Below, one piece after another: positions 19,440-28,860 of a stretch of 64,000 nt of DNA; positions within the stretch are counted from its first letter, which is position 1; each line of letters opens with the position of its first letter. The notes under the pieces are model-generated. The model saw only the letters and a list, made by a program, of their open reading frames with translations, made no database searches and had not been told where the DNA came from. Both the position numbers and the translations under genes were made by a program. Origin of the DNA: Aquisalimonas sp. 2447 (GTDB lineage: Bacteria; Pseudomonadota; Gammaproteobacteria; Nitrococcales; Aquisalimonadaceae); contig NZ_CP050695.1 of the NCBI RefSeq assembly GCF_012044895.1, positions 2,944,501-3,008,500 of the forward strand, written 5' to 3'.

Positions 19440-20381
19440 TCAGCGGACCTTGTCCAGCTCCTTCGAGAACTCCGGCACAGCTTCGAACAGATCCGCCACC
19501 AGGCCGTAGTCGGCCACCTCGAAGATCGGCGCCTCCTCGTCCTTGTTGATGGCGACGATCACCTTCGAGCCTTCCATGCCGGCCAGGTGCTGGATGGCAC
19601 CGGAGATGCCCACCGCCAGATACAGGTCCGGAGCCACGATCTTGCCGGTCTGGCCCACCTGGTAGTCGTTGGGCACGAAGCCGGCGTCCACCGCGGCGCG
19701 GGAGGCGCCCATCGCGGCGTTGAGCTTGTCGGCAACCTCTTCCAGGATCTTGAAGTTGTCGCCGCTGCCCATGCCACGGCCACCCGAGACCACGATCTTC
19801 GCGGAAGTCAGTTCCGGACGATCCGACTTGGTGAGCTCCTGGCTGACAAAATCGGCGACGCCGCTGTGCTCCAGGGCATCCACCGACTCCACCGAAGCGG
19901 AGCCACCCTCAGCAGCTGCCGGATCGAAGGCAGTCGGGCGCACTGTGATCACCTTGATCGCATCGGTGGCCTGCACGGTCGCCATGGCGTTACCTGCATA
20001 GATCGGCCGCACGAAGGTGTCGTCCGATTCCACACTGGTGATCTCGGACACCTGGCCAACGTCCAGCAGTGCCGCGACGCGCGGCATCACGTTCTTGCCG
20101 AACGTGGTGGCCGGCGCCAGCACATGCCCGTAGTTGCCGGCCATGGAAGCAACCAGGCTGGCCAGATCCTCGGCCAGTCCGTGCTCGTAGTGCGGCGCGT
20201 CGGCGAGCAGGACCTTGCTGACCCCGTCCACCTTGGCCGCGGCATCCGCCACGCCACTGCAGTCCTTGCCGGCGACGAGCACGTGCACGTCACTGCCGAT
20301 TGCCTTGGCGGCGCTCACGGTACCCAGCGTCGAGGACGCCAGGTGCGTATTCTCATGTTCTGCTACGACAAGAATGGTCAT
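19440..20381 (-). CDS. etfA: Electron transfer flavoprotein alpha subunit
   Basis: EtfA is the FAD-carrying subunit of the ETF heterodimer that collects electrons from acyl-CoA dehydrogenases and passes them to ETF:quinone oxidoreductase. The 313-residue protein begins [20 protein letters not shown]. The C-terminal FAD domain is recognisable from [55 protein letters not shown] and [21 protein letters not shown]. Its start lies 1 bp after the etfB stop, so the genes are co-translated. Three acyl-CoA dehydrogenases at 36-41 kb are likely electron donors. Confidence 0.97.
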   Translation of the reverse strand: MTILVVAEHENTHLASSTLGTVSAAKAIGSDVHVLVAGKDCSGVADAAAKVDGVSKVLLADAPHYEHGLAEDLASLVASMAGNYGHVLAPATTFGKNVMPRVAALLDVGQVSEITSVESDDTFVRPIYAGNAMATVQATDAIKVITVRPTAFDPAAAEGGSASVESVDALEHSGVADFVSQELTKSDRPELTSAKIVVSGGRGMGSGDNFKILEEVADKLNAAMGASRAAVDAGFVPNDYQVGQTGKIVAPDLYLAVGISGAIQHLAGMEGSKVIVAINKDEEAPIFEVADYGLVADLFEAVPEFSKELDKVR

Positions 20382-20382
20382 C

Positions 20383-21132
20383 TCAGATCACCTTCGCTTC
20401 GTTCTTGAGCTTGTCGACGAGTTCGGCCACGTCCGCCACCTTGATACCGCCCTGGCGCTTCGGCGGCTCGGAGACCTTGACGGTCTTCACGCGGGGCGTC
20501 GTGTCCACGCCCAGCTCATCCGGCGTCATGGTGTCGAGCTGCTTCTTCTTGGCCTTCATGATGTTCGGCAGCTTGGCATAGCGCGGCTCGTTGAGGCGCA
20601 GGTCGGTGGTGACCACCGCCGGCAGCTTCAGGGACACCGTCTCCGCGCCGCCGTCGATCTCGCGGGTGACCTGGACCTTGCCCTCCTGCACGTCCACCTC
20701 GGAGGCGAAGGTGCCCTGGCCCCAGCCCATGAGCGCGGCGAACATCTGACCGGTCTGGTTGGCGTCGTCATCGATGGCCTGTTTGCCGAGGATCACCATG
20801 TCCGGGTTCTCCTTCTCGGCCACGGCCTTGAGCATCTTCGCCACTGCCAGCGGCTCCAGCTCATCACTGGTCTCCACCAGAATGCCGCGGTCACCGCCCA
20901 TGGCCAGCGCCGTGCGAATGGTCTCCTGACACTGGGTCACGCCCATGGAAACGACGACCACCTCTTCGGCAACGCCCTTTTCCTTGAGCCTCACGGCCTC
21001 CTCGACGGCGATCTCGTCGAAGGGATTCATGGACATCTTGACGTTGGCGGTTTCTACGCCGCTGCCGTCCGCCTTCACGCGGACTTTCACGTTGTAGTCC
21101 ACCACGCGCTTCACAGGCACCAGAATCTTCAT
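20383..21132 (-). CDS. etfB: Electron transfer flavoprotein beta subunit
   Basis: EtfB is the 249-residue AMP-binding subunit of ETF and forms the docking surface for dehydrogenases. Its N terminus [20 protein letters not shown], the [16 protein letters not shown] segment and [15 protein letters not shown] are typical of the family. Expression is probably driven by the near-consensus promoter at 21243-21271, with an operator palindrome at 21204-21220 in the leader. Confidence 0.97.
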   Translation of the reverse strand: MKILVPVKRVVDYNVKVRVKADGSGVETANVKMSMNPFDEIAVEEAVRLKEKGVAEEVVVVSMGVTQCQETIRTALAMGGDRGILVETSDELEPLAVAKMLKAVAEKENPDMVILGKQAIDDDANQTGQMFAALMGWGQGTFASEVDVQEGKVQVTREIDGGAETVSLKLPAVVTTDLRLNEPRYAKLPNIMKAKKKQLDTMTPDELGVDTTPRVKTVKVSEPPKRQGGIKVADVAELVDKLKNEAKVI

Positions 21133-21203
21133 AGCATCTCCATTCTGCGTTAGTGCGCTTGGCGACAGTCGATTGATTCAATCGTGCCGGACCGGGACCG
21201 GCT

Positions 21204-21220
21204 ATTCCGCTCTGCGAAAT
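21204..21220. promoter_or_regulatory. 17-bp palindromic operator in etfB leader
   Basis: On the minus strand this reads ATTTCGCAGAGCGGAAT, an imperfect palindrome that differs at one base from a site at 34988-35004 upstream of maoC. It lies about 16-32 bases downstream of the predicted etfB transcription start, where a bound repressor would block transcription. The pattern (TTTCGC/GCGGAA arms) resembles IclR-family operators, but no regulator gene for it was identified here. Confidence 0.55.
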
Positions 21221-21242
21221 CGTGTTTCGCTACAGTGCGGTG

Positions 21243-21271
21243 AGCATAGATAAGCATCTGATAGCTGTCAA
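21243..21271 (-). promoter_or_regulatory. Sigma-70 promoter of etfBA
   Basis: On the minus strand a perfect -35 TTGACA (21266-21271) is followed by a 17-nt spacer and -10 TATGCT (21243-21248). The predicted start near 21236 gives a leader of about 100 bases before the etfB ATG at 21132. It is one of the best promoter matches in the window. Confidence 0.75.
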
Positions 21272-21410
21272 ATTGCACCGGCGATGACCAGGGGCGGATG
21301 ACACACTACGACGCATTGTACATAAGGCGCGCCTGCTGTCGCTTGTCCAGCAGCGAAATCCGCCGTTGGCATTGTGTCGCGACCCCGGATCCGGCACACG
21401 ACGCCGACGA

Positions 21411-21429
21411 CGTGTTACATTATTGCTTG
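21411..21429. promoter_or_regulatory. Possible Zur box upstream of zur
   Basis: The segment CGTGTTACATTATTGCTTG matches about 11 of 18 defined positions in the core of the gammaproteobacterial Zur consensus (AATGTTATA-N-TATAACATT). It ends 20 bp before the regulator's ATG. Autoregulation is plausible, but the match is weak. Confidence 0.3.
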
Positions 21430-21449
21430 AGCAGTATGGAGCGGGCGCG

Positions 21450-21959
21450 ATGAGCACGACAGTGGTAACACCGTTCAAGCACGAAGACCATGATCACGAT
21501 CATTGCGTGGACGACGCCCTTGCGCGTGCGGAGCGTCAGTGCGAGCGACGCGGCGTCCGGCTGACGCCGATCCGGCGGCGGGTGCTGGAACTCATCTGGC
21601 ACCGGCACGAGCCCATGAAGGCCTACGATCTCCTGGACATGCTGCGCGCCGAACGGCGGAGCGCCGCGCCACCCACGGTGTATCGCGCCCTGGATTTTCT
21701 TCTCGAGGAAGGCCTGATCCACCGGATCGAGTCCCTGAACGCCTACGTGGGATGCGGTGACCCCGATCGACCGCATGTCGGACAGTTCCTGATCTGTCAG
21801 CACTGCAATGCGGTGGCCGAAATGAATGATGCCGACGTCCATCAGGTGCTGGCGGACAAGGCCGGGGATCTCGGCTTCCAGGTCAACACGCAGACCATCG
21901 AGATCAACGGCCTGTGCCCGACCTGCCGTGACCAGGGGTATGCCCTGAACGCTGTCTGA
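21450..21959 (+). CDS. zur: Fur-family zinc-type regulator (Zur-like)
   Basis: A 169-residue Fur-superfamily repressor. It opens with a His/Asp-rich segment (HEDHDHDHC) followed by a winged helix (LTPIRRRVLELIW...APPTVYRALDFLLEEGLIHRI). The C-terminal dimerisation domain has the two CxxC pairs of the structural zinc site (CQHC and CPTC). Together with the downstream zinc operon and Zur-like palindromes at 31333-31376 this favours Zur over Fur or PerR. In zinc sufficiency it would repress zinc uptake genes. The start at 21450 is chosen because the upstream frame is not family-like. Confidence 0.85.
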   Translation: MSTTVVTPFKHEDHDHDHCVDDALARAERQCERRGVRLTPIRRRVLELIWHRHEPMKAYDLLDMLRAERRSAAPPTVYRALDFLLEEGLIHRIESLNAYVGCGDPDRPHVGQFLICQHCNAVAEMNDADVHQVLADKAGDLGFQVNTQTIEINGLCPTCRDQGYALNAV

Positions 21960-22064
21960 TCTCTCCTCGAGAGACCGGCTGACCGCGCGGTCGGCTTGCC
22001 CCTGACCGGTATCCGTCATAAGGTTATCCCGCCTGCTTCAATGTACACGGAGAAGTCCCTCGTC

Positions 22065-23456
22065 ATGCGTGCACTCACCCGGCGGCTCGGTTTCGTCCTC
22101 TGTTTCGGCGGTGTCTCGCTGATGACCGCCCAGACGGCCATCGCCAACGACACCATGGACCTCAGTGAGGCCTACCGGCTCGCGGTGGAGCAGGATCCGC
22201 AGCTGCGCGCTGCCCAGGCACGCCTGCGCGCCAGCGAGGAGCTCAGCAATCAGGCCCGTGCGCTGTTCCTGCCGGATATCAACGTCCAGGCGGGGGCAAA
22301 CCAGAACTGGGAGAATTCCCAGTTCGGCGACCAGTCCCGGAACAGTGTTGACTACCAGAGCTGGTCCGCCGGCGTTGAGCTGGTCCAGCCCCTGTTCCGC
22401 CGCGAGAGCTTCGCCATTGCCGACCAGAACGAAATCCTTCAGGACCAGGCAGGGCTGCAGTACGCCCAGAGCCAGCAGGACATCCTGCTGCGGGTCAGCG
22501 AGGCCTACTTCGACCTGTTGCTGGCCCAGGACACCCTGGAATTCACGGAAGCGGAACTGGAGGCGGTGGAGTCGGAACTGCGGCGGGCCGAGCGCGCCCT
22601 GGAGGTCGGTAGCGGCACTGTCACCGACCGCGACGAGGCGCGGGCCAGGGTGGACCAGGTGGAGGCCCAGCGCCTGCGGGCCCAGAACGACCTGCAGATC
22701 GCCCGGGAGAATCTGCGCAGCCTCATCGGGCGCCCTCCCGCTGAACTGGTGGGCCTGCGCGAGGACTTCACTGCCCAGCCACCCTCCCCCGATTCGCCGG
22801 AAGTCTGGGCGGACCGCGCCGAGCGCAACAACCTCACGGTGCGTCTGTCCGAGGGCGAGTTCCGCCGGTCCCGGGCCGAGATCCGCCGGATCGAGGGGGA
22901 GCGTAGCCCGCGGGTGGATTTCGTCGCCAGTTACGGCCGCAACTACCAGAGCGACAGTCTCGGCTTTGGCCAGCAGGAGCTACCGGGCATCGACGGCGAG
23001 ATCGACAGCGAACAGACCCAAGTGGGCATCAGCGTCACCATGCCCCTGTATACCGGCGGGCGTATCGGATCCCAGTCCCGCGAGGCCCAGGCGGAACGCG
23101 ATGCCTTCTTCGAGGAGTCCATCGACGCCAAGCGCCAGGCCCGCCTGCAGGCGGAATCCGCCTACCTCAACCTGGTGTCGAACCTGCGCCAGATCAGCGC
23201 GCTGGAGCAGGCGCTGGAATCGGTTCGCAGCACCGAACGCTCCACCCGGCGTGGTCTGGAAGTCGGACTGCGCACCACCCTGGATGTGCTCAACATCCAG
23301 CGGGACCGCTTCGCCACCAAGCGGGATCTGGCCGAGGCCCGCTACAATTACCTGCTGAACTACCTGCAGCTGCAGGTCGCCGTGGGCTCCGGGCTGGACG
23401 GCTCCACCGTGGACGACGTGAACTTCTTCCTCGCCGGTGACGGCAACACGGAGTAG
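22065..23456 (+). CDS. tolC: TolC-family outer membrane efflux protein
   Basis: This is the outer-membrane channel subunit of tripartite efflux or type I secretion systems. The 463-residue precursor has a Sec signal (LGFVLCFGGVSLMTAQTAIA), then two TolC repeats of long periplasmic helices (LSEAYRLAVEQDPQLRAAQARL; SLIGRPPAELVGL; YTGGRIGSQSREAQAERDAF; GLRTTLDVLNIQRDRF). The ATG at 22065 is favoured because it gives a clean signal peptide and lies 10 bp after GGAGAA; an in-frame ATG at 22041 is an alternative. No membrane-fusion or inner-membrane pump gene is adjacent. Confidence 0.93.
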   Translation: MRALTRRLGFVLCFGGVSLMTAQTAIANDTMDLSEAYRLAVEQDPQLRAAQARLRASEELSNQARALFLPDINVQAGANQNWENSQFGDQSRNSVDYQSWSAGVELVQPLFRRESFAIADQNEILQDQAGLQYAQSQQDILLRVSEAYFDLLLAQDTLEFTEAELEAVESELRRAERALEVGSGTVTDRDEARARVDQVEAQRLRAQNDLQIARENLRSLIGRPPAELVGLREDFTAQPPSPDSPEVWADRAERNNLTVRLSEGEFRRSRAEIRRIEGERSPRVDFVASYGRNYQSDSLGFGQQELPGIDGEIDSEQTQVGISVTMPLYTGGRIGSQSREAQAERDAFFEESIDAKRQARLQAESAYLNLVSNLRQISALEQALESVRSTERSTRRGLEVGLRTTLDVLNIQRDRFATKRDLAEARYNYLLNYLQLQVAVGSGLDGSTVDDVNFFLAGDGNTE

Positions 23457-23462
23457 CCCGAC

Positions 23463-24452
23463 GTGGCGGCCGCGGCGCTCCCCGGACCTGCCCGAGGCAT
23501 CCGCCGGGTACTGATGGCGTCAGTGGTCCTGGCGGTGCTCGGCGGCTGCGCCTCGTTCACGGCCATGGACGCCGACCAGGCGTTCAGCGACTCCCCGGAG
23601 GCGGTGGAACTCACCGACGTGCCCTGGTTCCCCCAGGAGGCCCTGCAGTGCGGGCCGGCCGCGCTGGCGGAGATGCTCGGCTGGAGCGGTTACACCACCA
23701 CGCCGCACGCCCTGGAAGGCGCCCTGTTCATCCCCGCCCGCGAAGGCACGCTGCAGACTGAAATCCTCGCCCAGGCGCGCACGCGCAACCGGGTCCCCTA
23801 CCGCATCCCCGGCACCTACGACGCCCTCATGGACGAACTCCGGGCGGGCCATCCGGTGATGGTGTTCCAGAACCTCGGCCTGGCGTGGCTGCCGGTCTGG
23901 CACTACGCCGTGCTGGTGGGGTACGACCCGACGGACCAGGCGTTCATCCTCCGCTCCGGTGTACACGAGCGCCACCACAGCCCCCTGGACCGCTTTCGCC
24001 GGACCTGGGAGCGGGGCGACCACTGGGCGGTGGTGATCATGCCTCCGGACCGGCTGCCGGCCACAGCTGAAGCCACTCCCTGGCTGCGCGCCGCGCATGA
24101 CCTGGAGAGTACCGGCCGACCGCATGCCGCCGAGATCGCCTACCGCACCGGCCTGGAACGCTGGCCCGACCATGGCGGCCTGCACGTGGCGCTGGTCAAC
24201 CTGCTGCACGCCCGGGGGGATGCGGGCGCGGCGGAGGCCGCCGCGCGGCGAGGACTGGACCAAACTGAATCCCGTCGCGACGTGCTCCGGAACAACCTGG
24301 CAATGCTGCTGCTCGAGCGCGGTGCGTGCGACGAGGCCGAGGAGCTCGCGCGGGACGCCGTCGCCGACGCCGACGGACCCTTCGCCGAAAACTTCCGCCG
24401 CACGCTGGAGAATATCCAGGAGCGCAGGGACAACGACGACGGCTGCGACTGA
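23463..24452 (+). CDS. C39-peptidase-like lipoprotein with TPR domain (PA2778-like)
   Basis: A 329-residue exported protein that starts at GTG 6 bp after the tolC stop. A lipobox LGGC gives lipidated Cys29. The papain-like C39 domain follows, with catalytic Cys63 in QCGPAALAEML and His147 in WHYAVLVGYD. Residues ~200-320 form tetratricopeptide-like helices (AAEIAYRTGLERWPDHGGLHVALVNLL). C39 domains in ABC transporters cleave double-glycine leaders; free lipoprotein forms such as PA2778 have no firmly known substrate. Tight coupling to tolC suggests a secretion-linked role, which is inference. An alternative ATG lies at 23514. Confidence 0.8.
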   Translation: MAAAALPGPARGIRRVLMASVVLAVLGGCASFTAMDADQAFSDSPEAVELTDVPWFPQEALQCGPAALAEMLGWSGYTTTPHALEGALFIPAREGTLQTEILAQARTRNRVPYRIPGTYDALMDELRAGHPVMVFQNLGLAWLPVWHYAVLVGYDPTDQAFILRSGVHERHHSPLDRFRRTWERGDHWAVVIMPPDRLPATAEATPWLRAAHDLESTGRPHAAEIAYRTGLERWPDHGGLHVALVNLLHARGDAGAAEAAARRGLDQTESRRDVLRNNLAMLLLERGACDEAEELARDAVADADGPFAENFRRTLENIQERRDNDDGCD

Positions 24453-24547
24453 CTCCGGGGCGCTGGTCAAGCCGGATGGTGCACGCTGGTACACTCCCGT
24501 CAGTATCCAACCCCCAGCAACGTTTCCCTCACCAACGGAGGTCGCCG

Positions 24548-24793
24548 ATGGACGAACAGACCCGCACCGAACTGGAAGCCGCCGCATTCCGCCAGCTGGT
24601 CAGCCACCTGCGGGAGCGCACCGACGTGCAGAACCTGGATCTCATGAACCTGGCCGGCTTCTGCCGCAACTGCCTCTCCAAGTGGTACCGGGCCGCTGCC
24701 GAGGAGCGCGGGCTCGAGATGACCGATGAGGAGGCCAAGGAGATCGTCTACGGCATGCCGTACAGCGAGTGGAAGGACAAGTACCAGAAGTAA
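24548..24793 (+). CDS. DUF1244 family small protein
   Basis: An 81-residue cytoplasmic protein with a strong GGAGG ribosome site just upstream. The sequence (FCRNCLSKWYRAAAEERG, YGMPYSEWKDKYQK) matches the DUF1244 family, conserved in proteobacteria, with two cysteines in a CxxC arrangement. Its biochemical function is unknown. Confidence 0.85.
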   Translation: MDEQTRTELEAAAFRQLVSHLRERTDVQNLDLMNLAGFCRNCLSKWYRAAAEERGLEMTDEEAKEIVYGMPYSEWKDKYQK

Positions 24794-24881
24794 CGATCCG
24801 ATGGTCCTGTCTCTGCCGGCGTGCGGGACGCCCTGCTATGACATAAAATAACGGGCTTTCCGAAACCAGATCCGTTCCCGC

Positions 24882-27479
24882 ATGCCGCGCCTTGCCATCG
24901 CCGCCACCGCCGGACTGTTCCTGCTGTCCGGGTTCGCCGCCCTGGTCTACCAGGTGCTCTGGGTCCGGGAACTCGGGCTGCTGTTCGGCAACACCGCCCA
25001 GGCCGCCGCCCTCGCCATCGCCATCTTCTTCGCCGGCCTCGCCGCCGGCGGGTGGATCTGGGGCCGAATCGCGCCGCGGGTCCGCTCCCCCCTGAAAGCC
25101 TTCGGCTTCCTGGAGATGGGCGTGGCGGCCACCGCCCTGGGCCATTTCTTCCTGCTGGACCTCTACCACGCCATCTACCCGACCCTGTTCACGGCGGCGC
25201 ACGGGACGGACTGGGCGGTCATCGCCCTGCGTGCGGGGCTCGGAGCCCTGGTGCTGTTCCCGCCGGCGTTCCTCATGGGCGGCACCCTGCCGATGATGGG
25301 CCAGCACATGGTGCGCCTCACCGGCCGGCTGTCCACCACCGGCACCGCCGTTTACGCCCTGAACACCTTTGGCTCGGCCATGGGTGCTCTCGCCGCCGGG
25401 TTCATGCTGCCACCGCTGCTCGGCTTCAACGGCGCCTACATGCTGGCCATCGGTATTGACCTGGGAGTCGGCCTGGCGGCGTTGGCACTCGCCCTGGCCA
25501 CCGTATCGATCAGCGCACGCCCGCGGGACAGCAAGGAGCAGCAGCGGCGGCGCCGCATGTCCGCACAACAGACACAACCGCGGACGGCACCGCCGGAAAC
25601 CCGGGGCAACGGGGAGCTCCCGGGGGCACTCATCATCCTGGTCGCGTTCGTCTCGGGCACGGCGACCCTGGGGGTGGAAGTCCTGTGGACACGGCTGTTC
25701 GCCCAGGTCCTGCAGAACTCCGTGTACACCTATGCGGTGGTGCTGGTGGCGTTCCTGCTGGCCCTGTCCCTGGGGTCCCTGGCTGCCAATGCCCTCGCCC
25801 GACTCCGCCGCCCGGCGCCGCGGCATGTGCTGCTGGCCGTACTGGCGGCATCGGCGCTGGTCACGGCGGCATCGCCCTGGGCCTTCCACGCGGTCACCGG
25901 CGGGCTGTCCTACGTGGGCGCCGGCGCCTCCTGGCTGGAATACCTGGCAGCGGTCTCCACGGTGGCCCTGCTCATCATGGTGCTGCCGGGCATCCTCCTG
26001 GGCGTGACGCTGCCGTACCTGCTGCGCCTGTCGGAAGCAACCAGCCCCGAACCCGGCGAGATCCTGGGACGGCTGGTGGCGGTGAATACCTCGGGCGCCA
26101 TCGTCGGCTCCCTGACTGCCGGCTTCGTGCTCCTGCCCTGGCTGGGTGTCAGCGGGAGTCTCCTGGCCCTGGCGGGACTCTACCCGGTGCTGATGATTCC
26201 GCTGATCCTGCGCGAACCGCTCTCGCTCCCGGCGCGACTGGGCTGGGCGGCGCCGGTCACCGCGGCCGCAGTGACCCTGCTGTTCCTGCGCATCGACGGT
26301 CCGGCGGCCACCCAGATCGACAGCGCCGCCGGCGAGGAACTCATCGAACTGATCGAGGGCACCCACGCCACCGCCGCGGTGATCGAGCGCGGCCCTCACC
26401 GGCTGATCCGCGTGAACAACTTCTACACGCTGGGCGGCACCGGCGCCCTGGAATCCGAACGCAACCAGACCCTGATTCCCATGCTCACCCACCCGGAACC
26501 GCGACGGGTGTTCTACCTGGGCATGGGCACGGGCATCACCGCCGGTGCGTCGCTGCTGTTCCCGGTGGAACGCGTGGATGTCTGTGAGCTGCTGCCGGAG
26601 GTGGTGGAACTGGCGGAGCGCCACTTCCGGCCCTGGACCCAGGGCCTGTTCGACGACGACCGGGTCAACGTCCGCGCCGAAGACGGTCAGCACTGCCTGC
26701 GTCACGCGGACACCGAATACGACCTGATCATCAGCGACCTGTTCACCCCATGGAAAGCGGGCAGCGGCAACCTCTACACCGTGGAGAACTACCGCACCGG
26801 CCGGGAACGTCTGGCGGAGGACGGCCTGTTCGTGCAGTGGCTGCCGCTGTACCAGCTCACGGAAAAGGAGTTGTCGTCCATCGCCCGCACCATGCAGGCG
26901 GTGTTTCCCCGGGTGGTGATGTGGCGGGGCGATCTCTTCGCCGACGGCTCCATCGTCGCCCTGGTGGGGACTGAGGAAGGCGTCACGGTGGACCCCGAGG
27001 CCATGGTGAACCACGGCCGAGCCCTGGCGGACAACCCGGCCCTGCCCGAGGACCTGCTACGGGCGGTGGGACTGCGGTTTTACGCCGGCAACGTGGGCAC
27101 CAGCGATCTGTTCGCGGACGCGCCGCTCAACACCCGGGACCGCCCCGTGGTGGAATACGAGGCGCCCCGCAGCCAGCGCCGGGTGCAGGCCGGCGAGGAC
27201 ACCTGGATGACAGGTTCACGGCTGGGCCTGCTGTATCGGGAGCTGCTGGAACAGACGCCGCCGGCACAGGACCCGTACCTGGCATCACTGCAACCGGAGG
27301 ATCACGGCTTCGTGCAGGCCGGCCAGCACTACTACTTCCACAATGTGCTGCGGTTCAACGAGCGCCACGACCTGGCCCGAGCCCAGTTGCAACGGTTCCT
27401 GGCACTGACACCCTTCGAGGAACCGCCACCGGATCCGGACAGCCCGGAGACGCGGTCACGCTGGGAAGAGGGACGGTAG
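24882..27479 (+). CDS. Membrane-fused spermidine-synthase-like protein
   Basis: An 865-residue protein. Residues 1 to ~480 form a polytopic membrane region (AATAGLFLLSGFAALVYQVL and many further hydrophobic segments), as in the fused-MFS/spermidine synthase family. The C-terminal part (from ~540) is a Rossmann aminopropyltransferase-like domain (VFYLGMGTGITAGASLL, VDVCELLPEVVELAERHF, YDLIISDLFTPWKAGSGNLYT). The glycine loop is GMGTG rather than the GGGDG of true spermidine synthases, so polyamine synthesis is doubtful. It is convergent with znuB. Confidence 0.85.
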   Translation: MPRLAIAATAGLFLLSGFAALVYQVLWVRELGLLFGNTAQAAALAIAIFFAGLAAGGWIWGRIAPRVRSPLKAFGFLEMGVAATALGHFFLLDLYHAIYPTLFTAAHGTDWAVIALRAGLGALVLFPPAFLMGGTLPMMGQHMVRLTGRLSTTGTAVYALNTFGSAMGALAAGFMLPPLLGFNGAYMLAIGIDLGVGLAALALALATVSISARPRDSKEQQRRRRMSAQQTQPRTAPPETRGNGELPGALIILVAFVSGTATLGVEVLWTRLFAQVLQNSVYTYAVVLVAFLLALSLGSLAANALARLRRPAPRHVLLAVLAASALVTAASPWAFHAVTGGLSYVGAGASWLEYLAAVSTVALLIMVLPGILLGVTLPYLLRLSEATSPEPGEILGRLVAVNTSGAIVGSLTAGFVLLPWLGVSGSLLALAGLYPVLMIPLILREPLSLPARLGWAAPVTAAAVTLLFLRIDGPAATQIDSAAGEELIELIEGTHATAAVIERGPHRLIRVNNFYTLGGTGALESERNQTLIPMLTHPEPRRVFYLGMGTGITAGASLLFPVERVDVCELLPEVVELAERHFRPWTQGLFDDDRVNVRAEDGQHCLRHADTEYDLIISDLFTPWKAGSGNLYTVENYRTGRERLAEDGLFVQWLPLYQLTEKELSSIARTMQAVFPRVVMWRGDLFADGSIVALVGTEEGVTVDPEAMVNHGRALADNPALPEDLLRAVGLRFYAGNVGTSDLFADAPLNTRDRPVVEYEAPRSQRRVQAGEDTWMTGSRLGLLYRELLEQTPPAQDPYLASLQPEDHGFVQAGQHYYFHNVLRFNERHDLARAQLQRFLALTPFEEPPPDPDSPETRSRWEEGR

Positions 27480-27499
27480 CGACAACGGATACGGGCCGG

Positions 27500-28285
27500 T
27501 CAGCGGCGTGGCAGCAGCCGCAACAGCGCAAGCCCCACGACGATGGCGACGAAGGCGGGCCCGAAGGGCAGATCACCCACCAGCGCGATGACGAACGCCG
27601 CCAAGTAAGCCAGCACGCCCAGCACCGCTGACAGCGCCACGGCAACCCGCCAGCCCGGGGCCAGGGCGAAGGCCACCCAGGGCGTGACGAAAATCAACGC
27701 GAACGCGGCCATCACTCCCATGGCCATGGAGGCCAGCGCCACACCGGCGGCCACCAGGATGTTGAAGCCAAAGCCCAGGGCGGCCACCGGCCGGCCGTTG
27801 GCACGGTCCTGCCCCGGAAACAGGCGCGCGCGCAGCAGCCTGCGTGACAGCAGCGGCATGACCACGGCAAACACCAGCGCGAAGGCCAGTGCGGTGAGCA
27901 ACTGGTCCATTCCGGTGAAATAGAGTTGCCCGTCCACCAGCGTCTGCGCCAGCGTGCGGGCATGGTGGCTGAACTGTGCCCCAAGAATCATTGCGGCCCA
28001 GCCGCCCAGGATCATGATCGCGTAGAGGTCATTGCCGGTGCGGCGCACCAGCCCCCGAACCGCCACACCTCCGCCGGCAACGGCCAGCGCGGCCAGCAGC
28101 GGCGGCACCCCCAGGAGACTGCCCATGACACCGCCGGCGCCGCCCAGATGGGCGAAGCCCAGCGCGGCCAGCCACTCCTCGCGCATGCGCAGATAGAGCC
28201 CGAGGACGGGCAGCACGCCGGCGAACACCAGGCCGGTGAAGAACGGCAGACGGAACAGCGGATCGAACAACAGGTCCCAGGGCAT
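27500..28285 (-). CDS. znuB: Zinc/metal ABC transporter permease (ZnuB-like)
   Basis: A 261-residue inner-membrane permease of the ABC-3 family that imports Zn2+ (or Mn2+) from its periplasmic binding protein. Eight or so hydrophobic helices are visible (LLFDPLFRLPFFTGLVFAGVLPVLGLYL; LGFAHLGGAGGVMGSLLG; AFALIFVTPWVAFALAPGW; GPAFVAIVVGLALLRLL). Its start overlaps the znuC stop, so it is translationally coupled. It is last in the operon porin-znuA-znuC-znuB; Zn specificity is inferred from the upstream Zur-like boxes. Confidence 0.88.
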   Translation of the reverse strand: MPWDLLFDPLFRLPFFTGLVFAGVLPVLGLYLRMREEWLAALGFAHLGGAGGVMGSLLGVPPLLAALAVAGGGVAVRGLVRRTGNDLYAIMILGGWAAMILGAQFSHHARTLAQTLVDGQLYFTGMDQLLTALAFALVFAVVMPLLSRRLLRARLFPGQDRANGRPVAALGFGFNILVAAGVALASMAMGVMAAFALIFVTPWVAFALAPGWRVAVALSAVLGVLAYLAAFVIALVGDLPFGPAFVAIVVGLALLRLLPRR

Positions 28286-28860
28286 CAGGCGATCTCCACC
28301 ATCCGGTCCACGACCTGGGTCAGAAAATCCCGCTCGTGGGAGATCACCAGCGCCGCGCGGCCCGGTGCCAGGGAGCGCAGGGTGTCCGCCAGCAGCGCCT
28401 CGCCGTCGGTATCCAGGTTATTGGTGGGTTCGTCCAGCAACAGCAGATCCGCCGGATGGCCGATGGCGGCCCAGACCATGAGCAGTTGCTGCTGCCCGCC
28501 ACTGAGGCGGTCCACCCGCACGTCCACAAGCGCGGCCAGCCTGGCCGGCAGAGTATCGGCCGGGACGTCCATCAACCGCAGCACTTCGCGGACACGCAAC
28601 GGGATTTCGCTGACGGCACCGCCGGTATTCAGGCCATACTGGGGTTGGTAGGCCACGCGGAGGGCTTCACGGCGCGTCACCGTGCCGGCGAACACCGAGG
28701 CTTCACCGGTGAGCACGCGCATGACCGTGGACTTGCCACAGCCATTGGGACCGGCGAGCCCGACCACCTCGCCGGCCTCGACGAAAAAATCGAGGGGCCC
28801 GACCACGGGCCCCTCGTAACCGGCCCGCAGGCCGTCGACAGTCAGCAAACGTGTCGTCAT
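28285..28860 (-). CDS. znuC: Zinc/metal ABC transporter ATP-binding protein (ZnuC-like)
   Basis: A 191-residue ATPase that powers the permease. It has Walker A GPNGCGKST, Q-loop AYQPQYGLN, signature LSGGQQQ, Walker B LLLLDEP and switch His in VISHERDFL. It is shorter than typical ZnuC (~250) because it lacks a C-terminal extension. The gene starts directly after the znuA stop and overlaps znuB by one base. Confidence 0.9.
   Translation of the reverse strand: MTTRLLTVDGLRAGYEGPVVGPLDFFVEAGEVVGLAGPNGCGKSTVMRVLTGEASVFAGTVTRREALRVAYQPQYGLNTGGAVSEIPLRVREVLRLMDVPADTLPARLAALVDVRVDRLSGGQQQLLMVWAAIGHPADLLLLDEPTNNLDTDGEALLADTLRSLAPGRAALVISHERDFLTQVVDRMVEIA

Noticed and set aside
24642-27014. 790-codon open frame antisense to the spermidine-synthase-like gene
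   Set aside because: Low-complexity Gln/Arg/Gly translation; the plus-strand gene is clearly real.
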